64,000 bases of DNA from JAKACA01 sp052143575 (lineage in GTDB: Bacteria; Actinomycetota; Acidimicrobiia; Acidimicrobiales; Bog-793): assembly GCA_052143575.1 (NCBI GenBank), contig JBKQSP010000029.1, positions 165,441 through 229,440 of the forward strand, given 5' to 3'. How positions within the stretch are numbered: position 1 is the stretch's first letter; every line of letters starts with the position of its first letter. This document shows, piece by piece, positions 1 through 9,353 of the stretch. Below the pieces are notes generated by a model. The model was not told the origin of the DNA. It saw only the letters and a program-made list of their open reading frames with translations, and made no database searches. Position numbers and translations under genes: made by a program.

Positions 1-259
1 CCGGCATGCCGGCCAGGAAGAGCGCCTCCGCCTCCGAGGCGGTGAAACCGGTGAGCCGCGTCCGGTAGCCCTCGAGCAGCTGGTAGCCCCCGTCCGGGCC
101 GGAATCGCCGTAGATGGGGACGCCGGCATCGTGCAGGGCGCCCACGTCGCGGTAGATGGTCCGCACGGAGACCTCGAGCTCCTCGGCGAGTCGCTCGGCC
201 GTCAGGCGGCCCTTCACCTGCAGGAGCAAGAGGATCGAGAGCAGGCGACTCGCTCGCAT
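1..259 (-). CDS. HTH/WYL-type transcriptional regulator, N-terminal part
   Basis: The gene runs off the left edge; 86 residues are visible. The N-terminus (MRASRLLSILLLLQ) is followed by a winged helix-turn-helix with the typical VSVRTIYRDVGALHDAGVPI recognition region and a GGYQL wing, as in YafY/DeoR-like regulators that carry a C-terminal WYL domain (beyond the window). The start is ATG at 259; a TACTGT box lies 7 nt upstream inside a perfect palindrome (264-280), so autoregulation of a leaderless transcript is likely. It is divergent from a DinB-family gene, a common pairing for this regulator type. The family is clear; the ligand is unknown. Confidence 0.85.
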   Translation of the reverse strand, partial: MRASRLLSILLLLQVKGRLTAERLAEELEVSVRTIYRDVGALHDAGVPIYGDSGPDGGYQLLEGYRTRLTGFTASEAEALFLAGMP

Positions 260-263
260 ATCA

Positions 264-280
264 CTGACAGTAGCTGTCAG
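264..280. promoter_or_regulatory. Palindromic operator between regulator and dinB-like gene
   Basis: CTGACAG-TAG-CTGTCAG is a perfect 7-bp inverted repeat with a 3-nt spacer. On the minus strand the TACTGT box at 272-267 lies inside it, 7 nt before the regulator's ATG. A bound repressor would occlude that promoter and possibly the divergent one (TACGAT at 290-295). Confidence 0.6.
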
Positions 281-356
281 GGAGGGGGCGTACGATGAAT
301 TCGCAGACGGACGGTGCCGGCCGCCAGAGCGGGTCGGCAGGGAGGGGATCAGAACC

Positions 357-950
357 ATGCCTGGAGGAGTGCCACCGGTCGACAACGAGCGCGAGGGCCT
401 GCTCGCTTACCTCGCCCAGCAGCGAGATGCGGTTCGTATCAGCGCCTACGGTCTCACCGACGACGAGGCCAGGCTGACGCCGACAGCCGGGACGCTCTCG
501 ATCGGCGGGCTCGTGAAGCATCTGTCCAACATGGAGCGGGGTTGGATGGACATCATCCTGCAGCGCCGCGGCGAGGCGGGCCAGGAGGACTACGAGGCGA
601 ACTTCCGACTGGGCACGGACGAGACGCTGGCCGGTGCCCTGGAGGACTATCGCGACACGGCCGACGCCACGGCCGCCATCGTTGCCGGGATCGCCGATCT
701 CGCCAAAGCCGTGCCCGTTCCGCGCGACCAGCCGTGGTTTCCTCGAGATGTCGAGTCCTGGTCGGTCCGCTGGGTCCTCCTCCACCTCATCGAGGAGACG
801 GCACGTCATGCCGGGCACGCCGACATCGTGCGGGAGGCGATCGACGGTGCCACGTTCTACCCGCTCATGGCTGCCGCGGAGGGGTGGCAGGCCTCTGCCT
901 GGCTGCAGCCGTGGGAGCCGAAGGCGAGGGCGGATCAGCTCGTCTCGTAG
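357..950 (+). CDS. DinB-family (DUF664) protein
   Basis: 197 residues. It fits the four-helix DinB/DUF664 fold: a first conserved His in the helix IGGLVKHLSNMERGW and further putative metal-ligand His residues in LLHLIEETARHAGHAD. Such proteins are metal-binding and often thiol-related (bacillithiol/mycothiol S-transferase-like), but the substrate cannot be deduced. ATG 357 was chosen because the conserved fold begins shortly after it. It is transcribed away from the WYL-type regulator, which probably controls it. Confidence 0.82.
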   Translation: MPGGVPPVDNEREGLLAYLAQQRDAVRISAYGLTDDEARLTPTAGTLSIGGLVKHLSNMERGWMDIILQRRGEAGQEDYEANFRLGTDETLAGALEDYRDTADATAAIVAGIADLAKAVPVPRDQPWFPRDVESWSVRWVLLHLIEETARHAGHADIVREAIDGATFYPLMAAAEGWQASAWLQPWEPKARADQLVS

Positions 951-1014
951 TGGCCCTTCGGCCTGCCGCCGCACCGAGCTGGCGTCGCCCCGCTGGCGGA
1001 GTCGCCGCTGGGCG

Positions 1015-1467
1015 TCATGAGAATCGCTCGCCGTTGCCGATTCTGGTGACGGCCTGCGCAAGGCGCTTGGACCGCGTCTCCGGGCGCTTGGCTTCGACGA
1101 TCCAGCGGGCGTACTCCTTGCGGTGGGTGTAGGCCATGGCAGCGAAGCGGTCGGCCAAACCGGACGCCTCCAGGGCGGCGGTGAGGTCGGCAGGTACCTC
1201 GACGCCTCGCTCGGAGTCGTCGCGCTCCACGACGACACGAAGCGTGTCGCCCAGGCCGATGCCGGCTTCGGCACGCACCGACTGCGAGAGGCCGAGGCCG
1301 AACGTGCCGTCGCCCATCGGCATGGTGGATCCGCGGTAGCCGGCCTCGTTGAACCACGCCCGCACGGGGAACCGGGCGCGGGTAGCAAAGACGTCGGCCG
1401 CCTCGGCGGGCAGGCTCACGCACAGGCCACCACCCCGGCCGCGGGCGACAACGGCGTCGAATTCCAT
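1015..1467 (-). CDS. DUF1905 / YdeI-OmpD-associated domain protein
   Basis: 150 residues. The N-terminal half is a small beta-barrel of DUF1905 type (FDAVVARGRGGGLCVSLP, then RGSTMPMGDGTFGLGLSQ). The C-terminal half has the helical YdeI/OmpD-associated region with DRFAAMAYTHRKEYARWI and a basic end. The family is widespread in soil bacteria and its biochemical function is unknown. ATG 1467 matches the family start; longer upstream readings are not conserved-looking. It is convergent with the DinB gene and divergent from the SRPBCC gene at 1510. Confidence 0.8.
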   Translation of the reverse strand: MEFDAVVARGRGGGLCVSLPAEAADVFATRARFPVRAWFNEAGYRGSTMPMGDGTFGLGLSQSVRAEAGIGLGDTLRVVVERDDSERGVEVPADLTAALEASGLADRFAAMAYTHRKEYARWIVEAKRPETRSKRLAQAVTRIGNGERFS

Positions 1468-1509
1468 CCTCGGCACGGCAGGAGGCTCGCGAGGACTTAG
1501 CGTGGCCAC

Positions 1510-1992
1510 GTGTCCCCGGCTGCCCCCGTCGTCGAGTACCGGCGCGAGTTCGACTTCCCGATCACGCCGGCCGAGATGTGGGCGGCGATCCAGGACGCCG
1601 ATGCCTTCGAGTCGTGGTGGCCCTGGTTGCGCGATCTCACGATCGAGGGCGGCTCGGTGCGGACGGGCGCCGTGCTGCGCGGGGTCGTCGTTCCCCCGCT
1701 GCCGTACCGCATGCGCCTCGAGATAGACCTCGTCCGTTGCCGCCGGCCGAGCCTGATCGATGCCCGCGTGCACGGCGATCTCGAGGGAGATGCCCACCTG
1801 CGGTTGCGCCGGGCGGCCTCCGGGACGCGGGCGGAGGTTGCCTGGAGGCTCGAGATGATGCAGAGACCGATGCGCATCGCCAACATGGTGGCCCACCCGC
1901 TGCTCGTGCGGGCTCATGACGCCGTCGTCGAGATGACCGTGAGCGGGTTCCGCCGCCAGCTCGTCGCCGCCCTCCGGGAGCAGCCGGATTGA
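1510..1992 (+). CDS. SRPBCC/START-like protein (polyketide cyclase-type fold)
   Basis: 160 residues starting at GTG. The pattern YRREFDFPITPAEMWAAIQD, a Trp-rich ESWWPWLRD segment and a long C-terminal helix (ANMVAHPLLVRAHDAVVEMT) are typical of the SRPBCC ligand-binding superfamily. No catalytic residues define a reaction; such proteins bind hydrophobic ligands or act as cyclases or hydrolases. It stands alone between oppositely oriented genes. Confidence 0.75.
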   Translation: MSPAAPVVEYRREFDFPITPAEMWAAIQDADAFESWWPWLRDLTIEGGSVRTGAVLRGVVVPPLPYRMRLEIDLVRCRRPSLIDARVHGDLEGDAHLRLRRAASGTRAEVAWRLEMMQRPMRIANMVAHPLLVRAHDAVVEMTVSGFRRQLVAALREQPD

Positions 1993-2242
1993 GGTCAGGC
2001 GGTTCCGGGCGTGTCAGCCGAGGTGACTCCGGAGGGGCCGGCGACGACGGTGCGACTGCCGACGCATTCGATGATCACACACCCTCCTTTATCAGCCCGG
2101 CCGTGAGCATCCACGCCTACTCACCGCCGATGACGCTGTTCACGACGTACGAGGAGACACCCCTCGGCCTCGTTGCCAGCGGGCTGTGTTGGGACGACGA
2201 CCGGCGGTAGCGGCATCGCCTTGGCGGAGCGAGCGGCGGCGG

Positions 2243-3385
2243 CTAGAAGAGGCGGCTGGAGGCGAGGGCGGCGCCGGCGCTGAGCGATCGCAGCTTCTCC
2301 CAGACAACCGAGGGAGCGACGGCGCCCAACCCGGCGGAGGTCTCGAAGCCACAATCGGTGCCTGCGATCACTTTGCGTGGATCACCGACGGCCTCGGCCA
2401 GACGTTGCAACCGGTCTGCCACGACCTCGCGGTGCTCGACGTAGTTGCTCGTGGTATCGATCACACCGGCGACGAGCACCATGTGGTCGGGCAGCGGAGT
2501 GCGGGCGAAGCAGCGGTACTCGTGGGCGTGACGGGCATTGGCCATCGAGATGACGAGGGCGCCGACATTCGCTTCGTAGAGGCGCGGGAGGAGGTCGTCG
2601 AGGGCGACGTCTCGCGTGTGGGGTCCCTCGTAGTTGCCCCAGCAGACGTGCAGGCGGACGCGAGCGGGGTCGAGGCCGGCAAGAGCGGTGTTGATCGCGC
2701 CGACCACGGCTTCCACCCACTCGAGGAAGTCGTCGAGGGGCTGCTCTGCAAAGAGGGTGTGGCGCTCGAGGGCGAGATCGGGCGCGTCGACCTGCAGCAG
2801 GAATCCTTGCTCGACGATCACGCGGTACTCGACGGCGAGCGCCGCCGCCACGGCCTGCAGGTACTGCGACCTCGTCGGGTAGTGGCGGTTCTCCATGGCG
2901 GCGACGACGATGCCGGGCGAGGCGGCCGTCACGAAGGTCTCGAGGAAGCCCGCCCCCGCCATCATGCGGCACTCCTCAGCTGCTTCCTGGTCGCTTCGGT
3001 ACGAGACCGGCCCGACGGCCGCCGGCGCCCGCATGAGGTTCACCTGGCCGCGGCGGCGAAGCGGCAGGGCGAGCTCGAGGTAGTCCGGGTGGTCGAGGAG
3101 ATCGGCCATGAGGCTCCGCTCGCTCGAACCCGAGAAACCCGTCATGCGGTGCTGGACATAGGTGAAGAAGCTCTCGCGGCCCTGCTCGCCGCTGTTGCCG
3201 ACGTCGATGCCGGCGTCGAGCTGGGCGGCAACGCAGGCGGCCGTGGCGGCTTCGACGGCCTCGCGTAGCTCGACGGCGTCCACCTCCTCGCCTCGGCTGC
3301 GCCGCCCGTGCAGCGCCGCCAGCCCGGGTGGCCGCGGGAGGCTGCCTGCGTGCGTCGTGAGGATTCGTGTCTCGCTCGTGCGCAT
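2243..3385 (-). CDS. MetE-like cobalamin-independent methionine synthase family protein
   Basis: 380 residues, the size of the catalytic C-terminal half of MetE rather than the full enzyme. It begins with the family signature LTTHAGSLPRP. The zinc-site motifs HVCWGNYEGPHTRD (His/Cys region) and VIAGTDCGFET (late Cys) are present. Stand-alone members transfer alkyl groups between thiols or pterins (core MetE, or epoxyalkane:CoM-transferase relatives); the acceptor is undetermined. ATG 3385 gives the canonical N-terminus. It is divergent from the glutamate dehydrogenase. Confidence 0.85.
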   Translation of the reverse strand: MRTSETRILTTHAGSLPRPPGLAALHGRRSRGEEVDAVELREAVEAATAACVAAQLDAGIDVGNSGEQGRESFFTYVQHRMTGFSGSSERSLMADLLDHPDYLELALPLRRRGQVNLMRAPAAVGPVSYRSDQEAAEECRMMAGAGFLETFVTAASPGIVVAAMENRHYPTRSQYLQAVAAALAVEYRVIVEQGFLLQVDAPDLALERHTLFAEQPLDDFLEWVEAVVGAINTALAGLDPARVRLHVCWGNYEGPHTRDVALDDLLPRLYEANVGALVISMANARHAHEYRCFARTPLPDHMVLVAGVIDTTSNYVEHREVVADRLQRLAEAVGDPRKVIAGTDCGFETSAGLGAVAPSVVWEKLRSLSAGAALASSRLF

Positions 3386-3496
3386 GACCTGGATTCTGGC
3401 CTGCCGTCGGGGCAGAGGCGGCGCCTCGACCCCAAGGGCTGACTCGCCGCCGCCGGCGAGGCAGACTGTCAGTACTGCACCGGAGAAGGGACGACC

Positions 3497-6400
3497 ATGG
3501 GGACAACGGGGTCCGAGGTCAGAGCCGACGTGATCGGACGAGTCGTGGCGCACGCGTCGAAGCGCCTCACGAGCGAGCAGCTCGACGTCTTCGTCCCGTT
3601 TCTCGAGAACTACTACTCGAGGGTCGACCCCACGGATCTGGCGGCGAGGCACGTGCCGGATCTCTACGGAGCCGCCATGTCCCACCTCGGTTTCGGCCAC
3701 TGCCGCCAACCGGGCGAGCTGCGACTGCGCGCCTATGCCCCAGACGTCGATCGCTACGGCTACGTGTCCCCGCACTCGGTCGTCGAGCTCGTGATCGAGG
3801 ACATGCCTTTCCTCGTCGACAGCATGACGATGGAGCTGACGCGACATGGTTGCGGGCTGCACCTCGTCGTTCACCCCGTCATGACGGTGCGGCGCAACGG
3901 CGACGGCGAGCTCGTCGAAGTCCTCCCGGACGCCCACGAGAACGGCAGCGCCACGGCGATCGACGACGCGAGCGGCCTCAGCAACGAGTCGTTCATGCAC
4001 ATCGAGATCGATCGCGAGACCGACGCCGGCGTCCTCGAGGAGCTGCGCGGTGATCTCGCTCGTGTCATCGGGGACGTCATGGCGGCCGTGCAGGACTGGC
4101 AGGCGATGCGGGCGCATGCCGACGAGATCGCTGCCGAGCTCGACGCCGAGCCTGGCTCGGCCGTGTCCTCCGACGCCGTGGTGTCATCCGAGGCAGGCCC
4201 GGCAGCCCGCAAGGACGCCATCGCCGATCCGCGAGAGGTGGCAGCCCTCCTGCGATGGCTGAGCGACGGGCACTTCCTCTTCCTCGGTTACCGCGCGTAC
4301 GAGTTCGCCGACGAGTCCGGTGAGGTCGTGCTGCGAGCCGTCGAGGGTAGCGGCCTCGGCATCCTGCGTCAGGACCGCGCCCGCAGCAGCGGGCACAGCC
4401 TCTCGAACCTCACGGCCGAGGTGCGCCGGCGGGCCCTGCAGCCCACCATCCTCAACATGACCAAGACCAGCTCCCGCAGCACCGTGCACCGCCGCAGCTA
4501 TCTCGACTACATCGGCGTCAAGGGCCACGACGCCGACGGCAAGATCGTCTCCGAGCGACGCTTCCTCGGGCTCTTCACGACGAACGTGTACAAGCAATGG
4601 CCGGACCAGATACCCATCCTGCGGCGCAAAGTCGAAACGGTCGTCGAGCGCGCCGGCTACCCGCCGGACAGCCACGGCGGCAAGGCACTCGCCGAGGTCC
4701 TCGACAGCTACCCGCGTGACGAGCTGTTCCAGATCAGCGCCGACGAGCTCTTCGAGCAGGCGACGGCGATCATGTCCTTGCAGGACCGGCAGCGCCTGCG
4801 CTTGCTCGTGCGCCGCGACGACTTCGGGCGCTTCGTCTCGTGCCTCGTCTTCCTGCCGCGCGACCGGCTGACGCCGGCGCTCGAGGCGCGCATCCGCGAC
4901 GTCCTGATGAGCGCCTATCACGGCCTCCATCTCGACTACACGGCGCGTGTCGGCGACGGCGTGCTCGCCCGCTTGCACATCGTCATCTACAGCGAAGGCC
5001 TCCCGACCGCCGGCGTCGAGATCGCCGAGCTGGAGGCGCTCCTGACCGATGCCATGCGCTCCTGGTCGGACGACTTGCGGGCCGCCCTCGTGGAGGGCTT
5101 CGGGGAGGAGCGGGGCCTCGAGCTGCAGCGCCGCTACAGCGAGGCCTTTCCGAACTCCTACACGGAGGACTTCTCGGCCCGCGCCGCTGCCTCTGACCTG
5201 AAACGTATCGAGGGGCTCGAGGAGGCGGGCGGCTTCTCCGTCAACGTCTACCGCCCGATCGAGCAGACCGGAGGCGGTCTCCGCCTCAAGCTCTACCAGC
5301 TCGGCCAGCGACCGACGCTCTCGAACGTGCTGCCGCTGCTGCAGAACATGGGCCTGCAGGTCGTCGACGAGCGGCCCTACGAGGTCTCGCCGCTCGGCGG
5401 CGAGGTCGCCTGGATCTACGACTTCGGCTTGCACTCGTCCGAGCCGGGCGATCTCGAGGCCGACGAGGTACGGGAGCGGTTCCACGAGGCGTTCCTGCAG
5501 ATGTGGCAGCGGGAGGTCGACAACGACGGCTTCAACCGGCTCGTGCTGCGGGCGGGCCTCAGCATCCGCGAGGTCACGGTCCTGCGGGCCTACGCGAGAT
5601 ACCTGCGGCAGGCGGGCACGACGTTCAGCACCGAGTACATCGCCGTTTCGCTTGCCAACAACCCGAGGCTGGCGGCGCAGCTCGTGCAGCTGTTCCGCAC
5701 GCGCTTCGATCCCGACCTCGACGCCGGCCCGGAGGAGCGACAGCTGCAAGCCAAACGGATGGCGGCGGAGTTCGAGAGCGGCCTCGACGGTGTCGTGAAC
5801 CTGAACGAGGACCGCGTGCTGCGACGGATGCTCGGGGCCGTGCAGGCGTCGTTGCGGACGAACTACTACCAGCGCACCGCCGGGGGCGCCTCGAAGGCGT
5901 GGCTGTCGATCAAGCTCGACCCGGGGCTCGTGCCCGACGTGCCCTTGCCGCGCCCGATGTTCGAGACCTTCGTCTTCTCGCCCCGCGTCGAGGGGGTCCA
6001 CCTGCGCACCGGCAAGGTGGCCCGCGGCGGTCTGCGCTGGTCGGACCGCTTGGAGGACTACCGCACGGAGGTCCTCGGCCTCATGAAGGCACAGGCGGTC
6101 AAGAACGCCGTGATCGTGCCCGGCGGGGCGAAGGGCGGCTTCGTCCTCAAGGCGCCGCCGACGGGCGACGCCGATGCCCTGCAGGCCGAAGCCGTCGCCT
6201 GCTACCGGATCTTCGTACGGGGACTCCTCGACCTCGCCGACAATCTCGTGGGCGGCGAGGTCGTCCCGCCCGACCGTGTCGTGCGATACGACACGGACGA
6301 TCCCTACCTTGTCGTGGCCGCCGACAAGGGCACCGCCACGTTCTCGGACATCGCAAACGACATCTCAGCGGAGTACGGCTTCTGGTTGGGGGATGCCTTT

Positions 6401-8431
6401 GCCTCCGGAGGGTCGTCGGGCTACGACCACAAGGCCATGGGCATCACGGCGCGGGGTGCCTGGGTGTCGGTTCAGCGACACTTCCGCGACCTCGGCATGG
6501 ATGCCGACAACGAGGAGCTGAGCGCCGTCGGTATCGGCGACATGTCCGGGGACGTCTTCGGCAACGGCATGCTGCTCTCCCGGCACCTCAAGCTCGTGGC
6601 GGCCTTTGACCACCGCCACATCTTCCTCGACCCCGACCCTGACCCGGCGCAGTCGTTCGAGGAGCGGAGGCGGCTGTTCGAGCTCCCGCGATCGTCCTGG
6701 GCGGACTACGACCCGGCCTTGCTCTCCGCAGGCGGCGGCGTGTTCCCCCGCAGCGCCAAGAGCGTGCCGCTGAGCCCGCAGGCGCAGTCGGTCCTCGGAG
6801 TGGAGGCGGAGTCGCTGCAGCCCGACGAGCTCGTACGGGCGATCCTGCGGGCTCCTGTCGATCTGCTCTGGAACGGCGGCATCGGCACCTACGTGAAGTC
6901 TTCGCTCGAGACGAACGCCGACGCCGGCGACAAGGCGAACGACAACGTCCGGATCAGCGCCCCCGAGCTGCGCTGCCGTGTCGTGGGCGAGGGGGGCAAC
7001 CTCGGTTTCACCCAGCCGGGGCGTATCGAATTCGCCATGGCCGGCGGCCGCGTGAATACCGACGCCATCGACAACTCGGCCGGCGTCGACACCTCCGACC
7101 ACGAAGTCAACATCAAGATCCTGCTCGGTCGCGTCGTGGCCGACGGCGGCATGACGATGCGCCAGCGGGACGAGCTCCTCGCCGAGATGACCGACGACGT
7201 CGCCGTCCACGTGCTGGAGGACAACGACGGTCAGACGCGGGCGCTCTACAACGCCACGACGCAGGCTCTCAGCATGCTCGACGTGCACGCCCGGGCGCTC
7301 ACGGCGCTCGAGAAGTCGGGCCTCAACCGCGAGCTCGAGCACCTCCCTTCCGACGAGGAGCTGCGGGCTCGGGCGAACGCCGGTCGCGGTCTCACGATGC
7401 CGGAGCTCGCTGTCGTGCTCGCCTATGCCAAGAGCGCCATCTTCGCCGAGCTCGTCGCTTCGGACCTGCCGGAGGACGCCTTCTGCTCGGCCGAGCTGGA
7501 GGACTACTTCCCCTTGGCACTGCGGGAGCGCCACCTCGCCCAGCTCAGCCAGCACCCGCTGCGCCGGGAGATCATCGCCACAAGGCTCACGAACCACATG
7601 GTGAACCACAGCGACACGACCTTCGTCTTCCGGCTCGCCGAGGAGACCGGTTGCGCGACGCCGGAGATCACACGCGCCCACATGGCCGCCTGGAGGATGT
7701 TCTCCATGCAGGAGCTGTGGTCGTCCATCGAAGGGCTCGACAACGTCGTGCCCGCCAGCGTGCAGGTCGAGTTGTTCCTCGAGGTGCGCAAGCTCATGGA
7801 GCGGGCGGCGCGTTGGCTCCTCGTCCACCGACGCCACCCCATCGACGTCGTGGCGACGGCATCCGACTTCGCCGCCGGGCTGGCGGCGTTGGCCGACCAC
7901 CTGCCGGGGCTCGTCGGCCCGGCGGGCGCCGCCTCGCAGGCGGCAGCTGTCGCCCACTACGTGGCGGCCGGTGTCCCGGAGACGCTCGCCCGCCAAGTGG
8001 CAGGGTTGCCATCGCTGTTCGCCGGCCTCGACCTCAACGACGTCGCCCGCACCGTCGGACGCGACCTCGAGGAGACGGCCTCCGTCTACTTCGCCTTGGG
8101 TGAGCCGCTCTCGCTCGACGTCCTGCTTGCCCGCATCCTCGCCCTCCCGCGAGACGACCGCTGGCAGGCGCTCGCCCGGGAGGCCGTGCGGGAGGATCTC
8201 TACACGGCTCGAGCCTGGATCACCGCCGATGTCCTCCGTCTCGGTACGCCCGGGACGAGCGGTGGAGAGCAGGTGGCGCGCTGGCTTGCGAACATGGGCG
8301 ACGTGGCCGATCGCTGCCTCGTCGCCCTCGACGGCATTGTGACGAGCGGGCAGACCGACCTGGCGGCGCTCTCAGTGGGGATGCGGGAGATCCGCAATCT
8401 CGTGCAAGTGAGCCGCCCGATGGGGGGGTAG
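3497..8431 (+). CDS. gdh: NAD-specific glutamate dehydrogenase, large (about 180 kDa) type
   Basis: 1,644 residues, matching the roughly 1,600-residue bacterial NAD-GDH class (L180). A long N-terminal regulatory part carries ACT-like segments. The catalytic core holds GGLRWSDRLEDYRTEV and NAVIVPGGAKGGF around residues 850-885, followed by the nucleotide-binding Rossmann region and a helical C-terminal domain. It oxidises glutamate to 2-oxoglutarate and ammonium with NAD+ in the cytoplasm. GGAGAAGGG lies 6-14 nt before ATG 3497. It is monocistronic and divergent from the MetE-like gene. Confidence 0.95.
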   Translation: MGTTGSEVRADVIGRVVAHASKRLTSEQLDVFVPFLENYYSRVDPTDLAARHVPDLYGAAMSHLGFGHCRQPGELRLRAYAPDVDRYGYVSPHSVVELVIEDMPFLVDSMTMELTRHGCGLHLVVHPVMTVRRNGDGELVEVLPDAHENGSATAIDDASGLSNESFMHIEIDRETDAGVLEELRGDLARVIGDVMAAVQDWQAMRAHADEIAAELDAEPGSAVSSDAVVSSEAGPAARKDAIADPREVAALLRWLSDGHFLFLGYRAYEFADESGEVVLRAVEGSGLGILRQDRARSSGHSLSNLTAEVRRRALQPTILNMTKTSSRSTVHRRSYLDYIGVKGHDADGKIVSERRFLGLFTTNVYKQWPDQIPILRRKVETVVERAGYPPDSHGGKALAEVLDSYPRDELFQISADELFEQATAIMSLQDRQRLRLLVRRDDFGRFVSCLVFLPRDRLTPALEARIRDVLMSAYHGLHLDYTARVGDGVLARLHIVIYSEGLPTAGVEIAELEALLTDAMRSWSDDLRAALVEGFGEERGLELQRRYSEAFPNSYTEDFSARAAASDLKRIEGLEEAGGFSVNVYRPIEQTGGGLRLKLYQLGQRPTLSNVLPLLQNMGLQVVDERPYEVSPLGGEVAWIYDFGLHSSEPGDLEADEVRERFHEAFLQMWQREVDNDGFNRLVLRAGLSIREVTVLRAYARYLRQAGTTFSTEYIAVSLANNPRLAAQLVQLFRTRFDPDLDAGPEERQLQAKRMAAEFESGLDGVVNLNEDRVLRRMLGAVQASLRTNYYQRTAGGASKAWLSIKLDPGLVPDVPLPRPMFETFVFSPRVEGVHLRTGKVARGGLRWSDRLEDYRTEVLGLMKAQAVKNAVIVPGGAKGGFVLKAPPTGDADALQAEAVACYRIFVRGLLDLADNLVGGEVVPPDRVVRYDTDDPYLVVAADKGTATFSDIANDISAEYGFWLGDAFASGGSSGYDHKAMGITARGAWVSVQRHFRDLGMDADNEELSAVGIGDMSGDVFGNGMLLSRHLKLVAAFDHRHIFLDPDPDPAQSFEERRRLFELPRSSWADYDPALLSAGGGVFPRSAKSVPLSPQAQSVLGVEAESLQPDELVRAILRAPVDLLWNGGIGTYVKSSLETNADAGDKANDNVRISAPELRCRVVGEGGNLGFTQPGRIEFAMAGGRVNTDAIDNSAGVDTSDHEVNIKILLGRVVADGGMTMRQRDELLAEMTDDVAVHVLEDNDGQTRALYNATTQALSMLDVHARALTALEKSGLNRELEHLPSDEELRARANAGRGLTMPELAVVLAYAKSAIFAELVASDLPEDAFCSAELEDYFPLALRERHLAQLSQHPLRREIIATRLTNHMVNHSDTTFVFRLAEETGCATPEITRAHMAAWRMFSMQELWSSIEGLDNVVPASVQVELFLEVRKLMERAARWLLVHRRHPIDVVATASDFAAGLAALADHLPGLVGPAGAASQAAAVAHYVAAGVPETLARQVAGLPSLFAGLDLNDVARTVGRDLEETASVYFALGEPLSLDVLLARILALPRDDRWQALAREAVREDLYTARAWITADVLRLGTPGTSGGEQVARWLANMGDVADRCLVALDGIVTSGQTDLAALSVGMREIRNLVQVSRPMGG

Positions 8432-8493
8432 GGCAGGACGAGATCACCGCACCGATTCACGTACGGTGCTCTCGATTGTGCGAGACTCCGGAG

Positions 8494-9237
8494 ATGGAGG
8501 CTTCCCACCATGCCTCTCGCGATGCCCCCCGCACCGCCCGCGCCCGGGTGCGGGCGGAGCTGACCGGAGAGATCAAGCAGGAGGCACGCCGGCAGCTCGC
8601 CGCCGAGGGTGCCCCGGCCCTCTCGCTGCGGGCGGTCGCCCGCGAGCTCGGCATGGTGTCCTCCGCCCTCTACCGCTACTTCGCATCTCGCGACGACCTG
8701 CTGACGGCTCTCATCGTCGACGCCTACGACGCCATCGGGGCGGCCGCCGAGGCGGCCGACGCCACCTGCCCGCCGGCTGACACGGCGGGCAGGTGGCTGG
8801 CGGTCGGGCGGGCCATCCGCGGATGGGCCCTCGCTCACCCGCACGAGTACGCCCTCGTGTACGGCTCGCCGGTGCCCGGCTACCGGGCGCCGGAGGAGAC
8901 CGTCGGCCCGGCGAGCCGCGTGACGCTCGTGCTCTGCGGCATCATCGCCGAAGCGGCAGCGTCTGCTCAGCTGACCCCGGCGGCCGATCTGCCTCCCTTG
9001 ACACCGGCGCTGCGCCGGGAAGCCGAGGGCATCGCGCAGGCCGTCATGGGCGGGGTGCCGCCGCAGGTTGCCGTGCGGGCCCTCGTCGCCTGGACCCAGC
9101 TGTTCGGTGCGGTGAGCTTCGAGCTGTTCGGTCACTTCGCCAACATCGTGGAGGACAACGAGGCCTTCTTCGAGCAGGCTCTCCGCCTCGTCGGCGCCTT
9201 CGTCGGCCTACGGGGCCTAGCCGGCGAGCCTGCCTGA
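8494..9237 (+). CDS. TetR-family transcriptional regulator
   Basis: 247 residues. The N-terminal helix-turn-helix is LSLRAVARELGMVSSALYRYFASRDDLL; the C-terminal ligand domain contains WALAHPHEYALVYGSPVPGY, typical of the WHG-type TetR C-terminal domain. It sits directly before an acyl-CoA synthetase and may respond to an acyl-CoA or related ligand (inference). The start is uncertain: ATG 8494 is used, but an in-frame TTG at 8476 lies 8 nt after a TACGGT box (8462-8467) and could be a leaderless start. Confidence 0.85.
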   Translation: MEASHHASRDAPRTARARVRAELTGEIKQEARRQLAAEGAPALSLRAVARELGMVSSALYRYFASRDDLLTALIVDAYDAIGAAAEAADATCPPADTAGRWLAVGRAIRGWALAHPHEYALVYGSPVPGYRAPEETVGPASRVTLVLCGIIAEAAASAQLTPAADLPPLTPALRREAEGIAQAVMGGVPPQVAVRALVAWTQLFGAVSFELFGHFANIVEDNEAFFEQALRLVGAFVGLRGLAGEPA

Positions 9238-9353
9238 GCCGCTCGGCCGCGGCCTGCGTGCCGTGCAGGCAAGAATGGGGCCGACCCGGGGGGCCGACAG
9301 GCGCCCTCGCGATCTCGCTTCGCAACGAGACACGACCAGCAAAGGATCGACTC

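Noticed and set aside
2131..2210. Short reading MTLFTTYEETPLGLVASG resembling the N-terminus of methylguanine methyltransferases
   Set aside because: It stops after 26 residues with no continuation in other frames; too short to call a remnant.
2186..3268. Long plus-strand open frame across the MetE-like gene
   Set aside because: It is the antisense shadow of the methyltransferase gene with high-GC codon periodicity and no protein-family features.
4184..6001. Long minus-strand frame inside the glutamate dehydrogenase gene
   Set aside because: Arg/Glu/Asp-rich antisense translation without motifs; the dehydrogenase on the plus strand is unambiguous.
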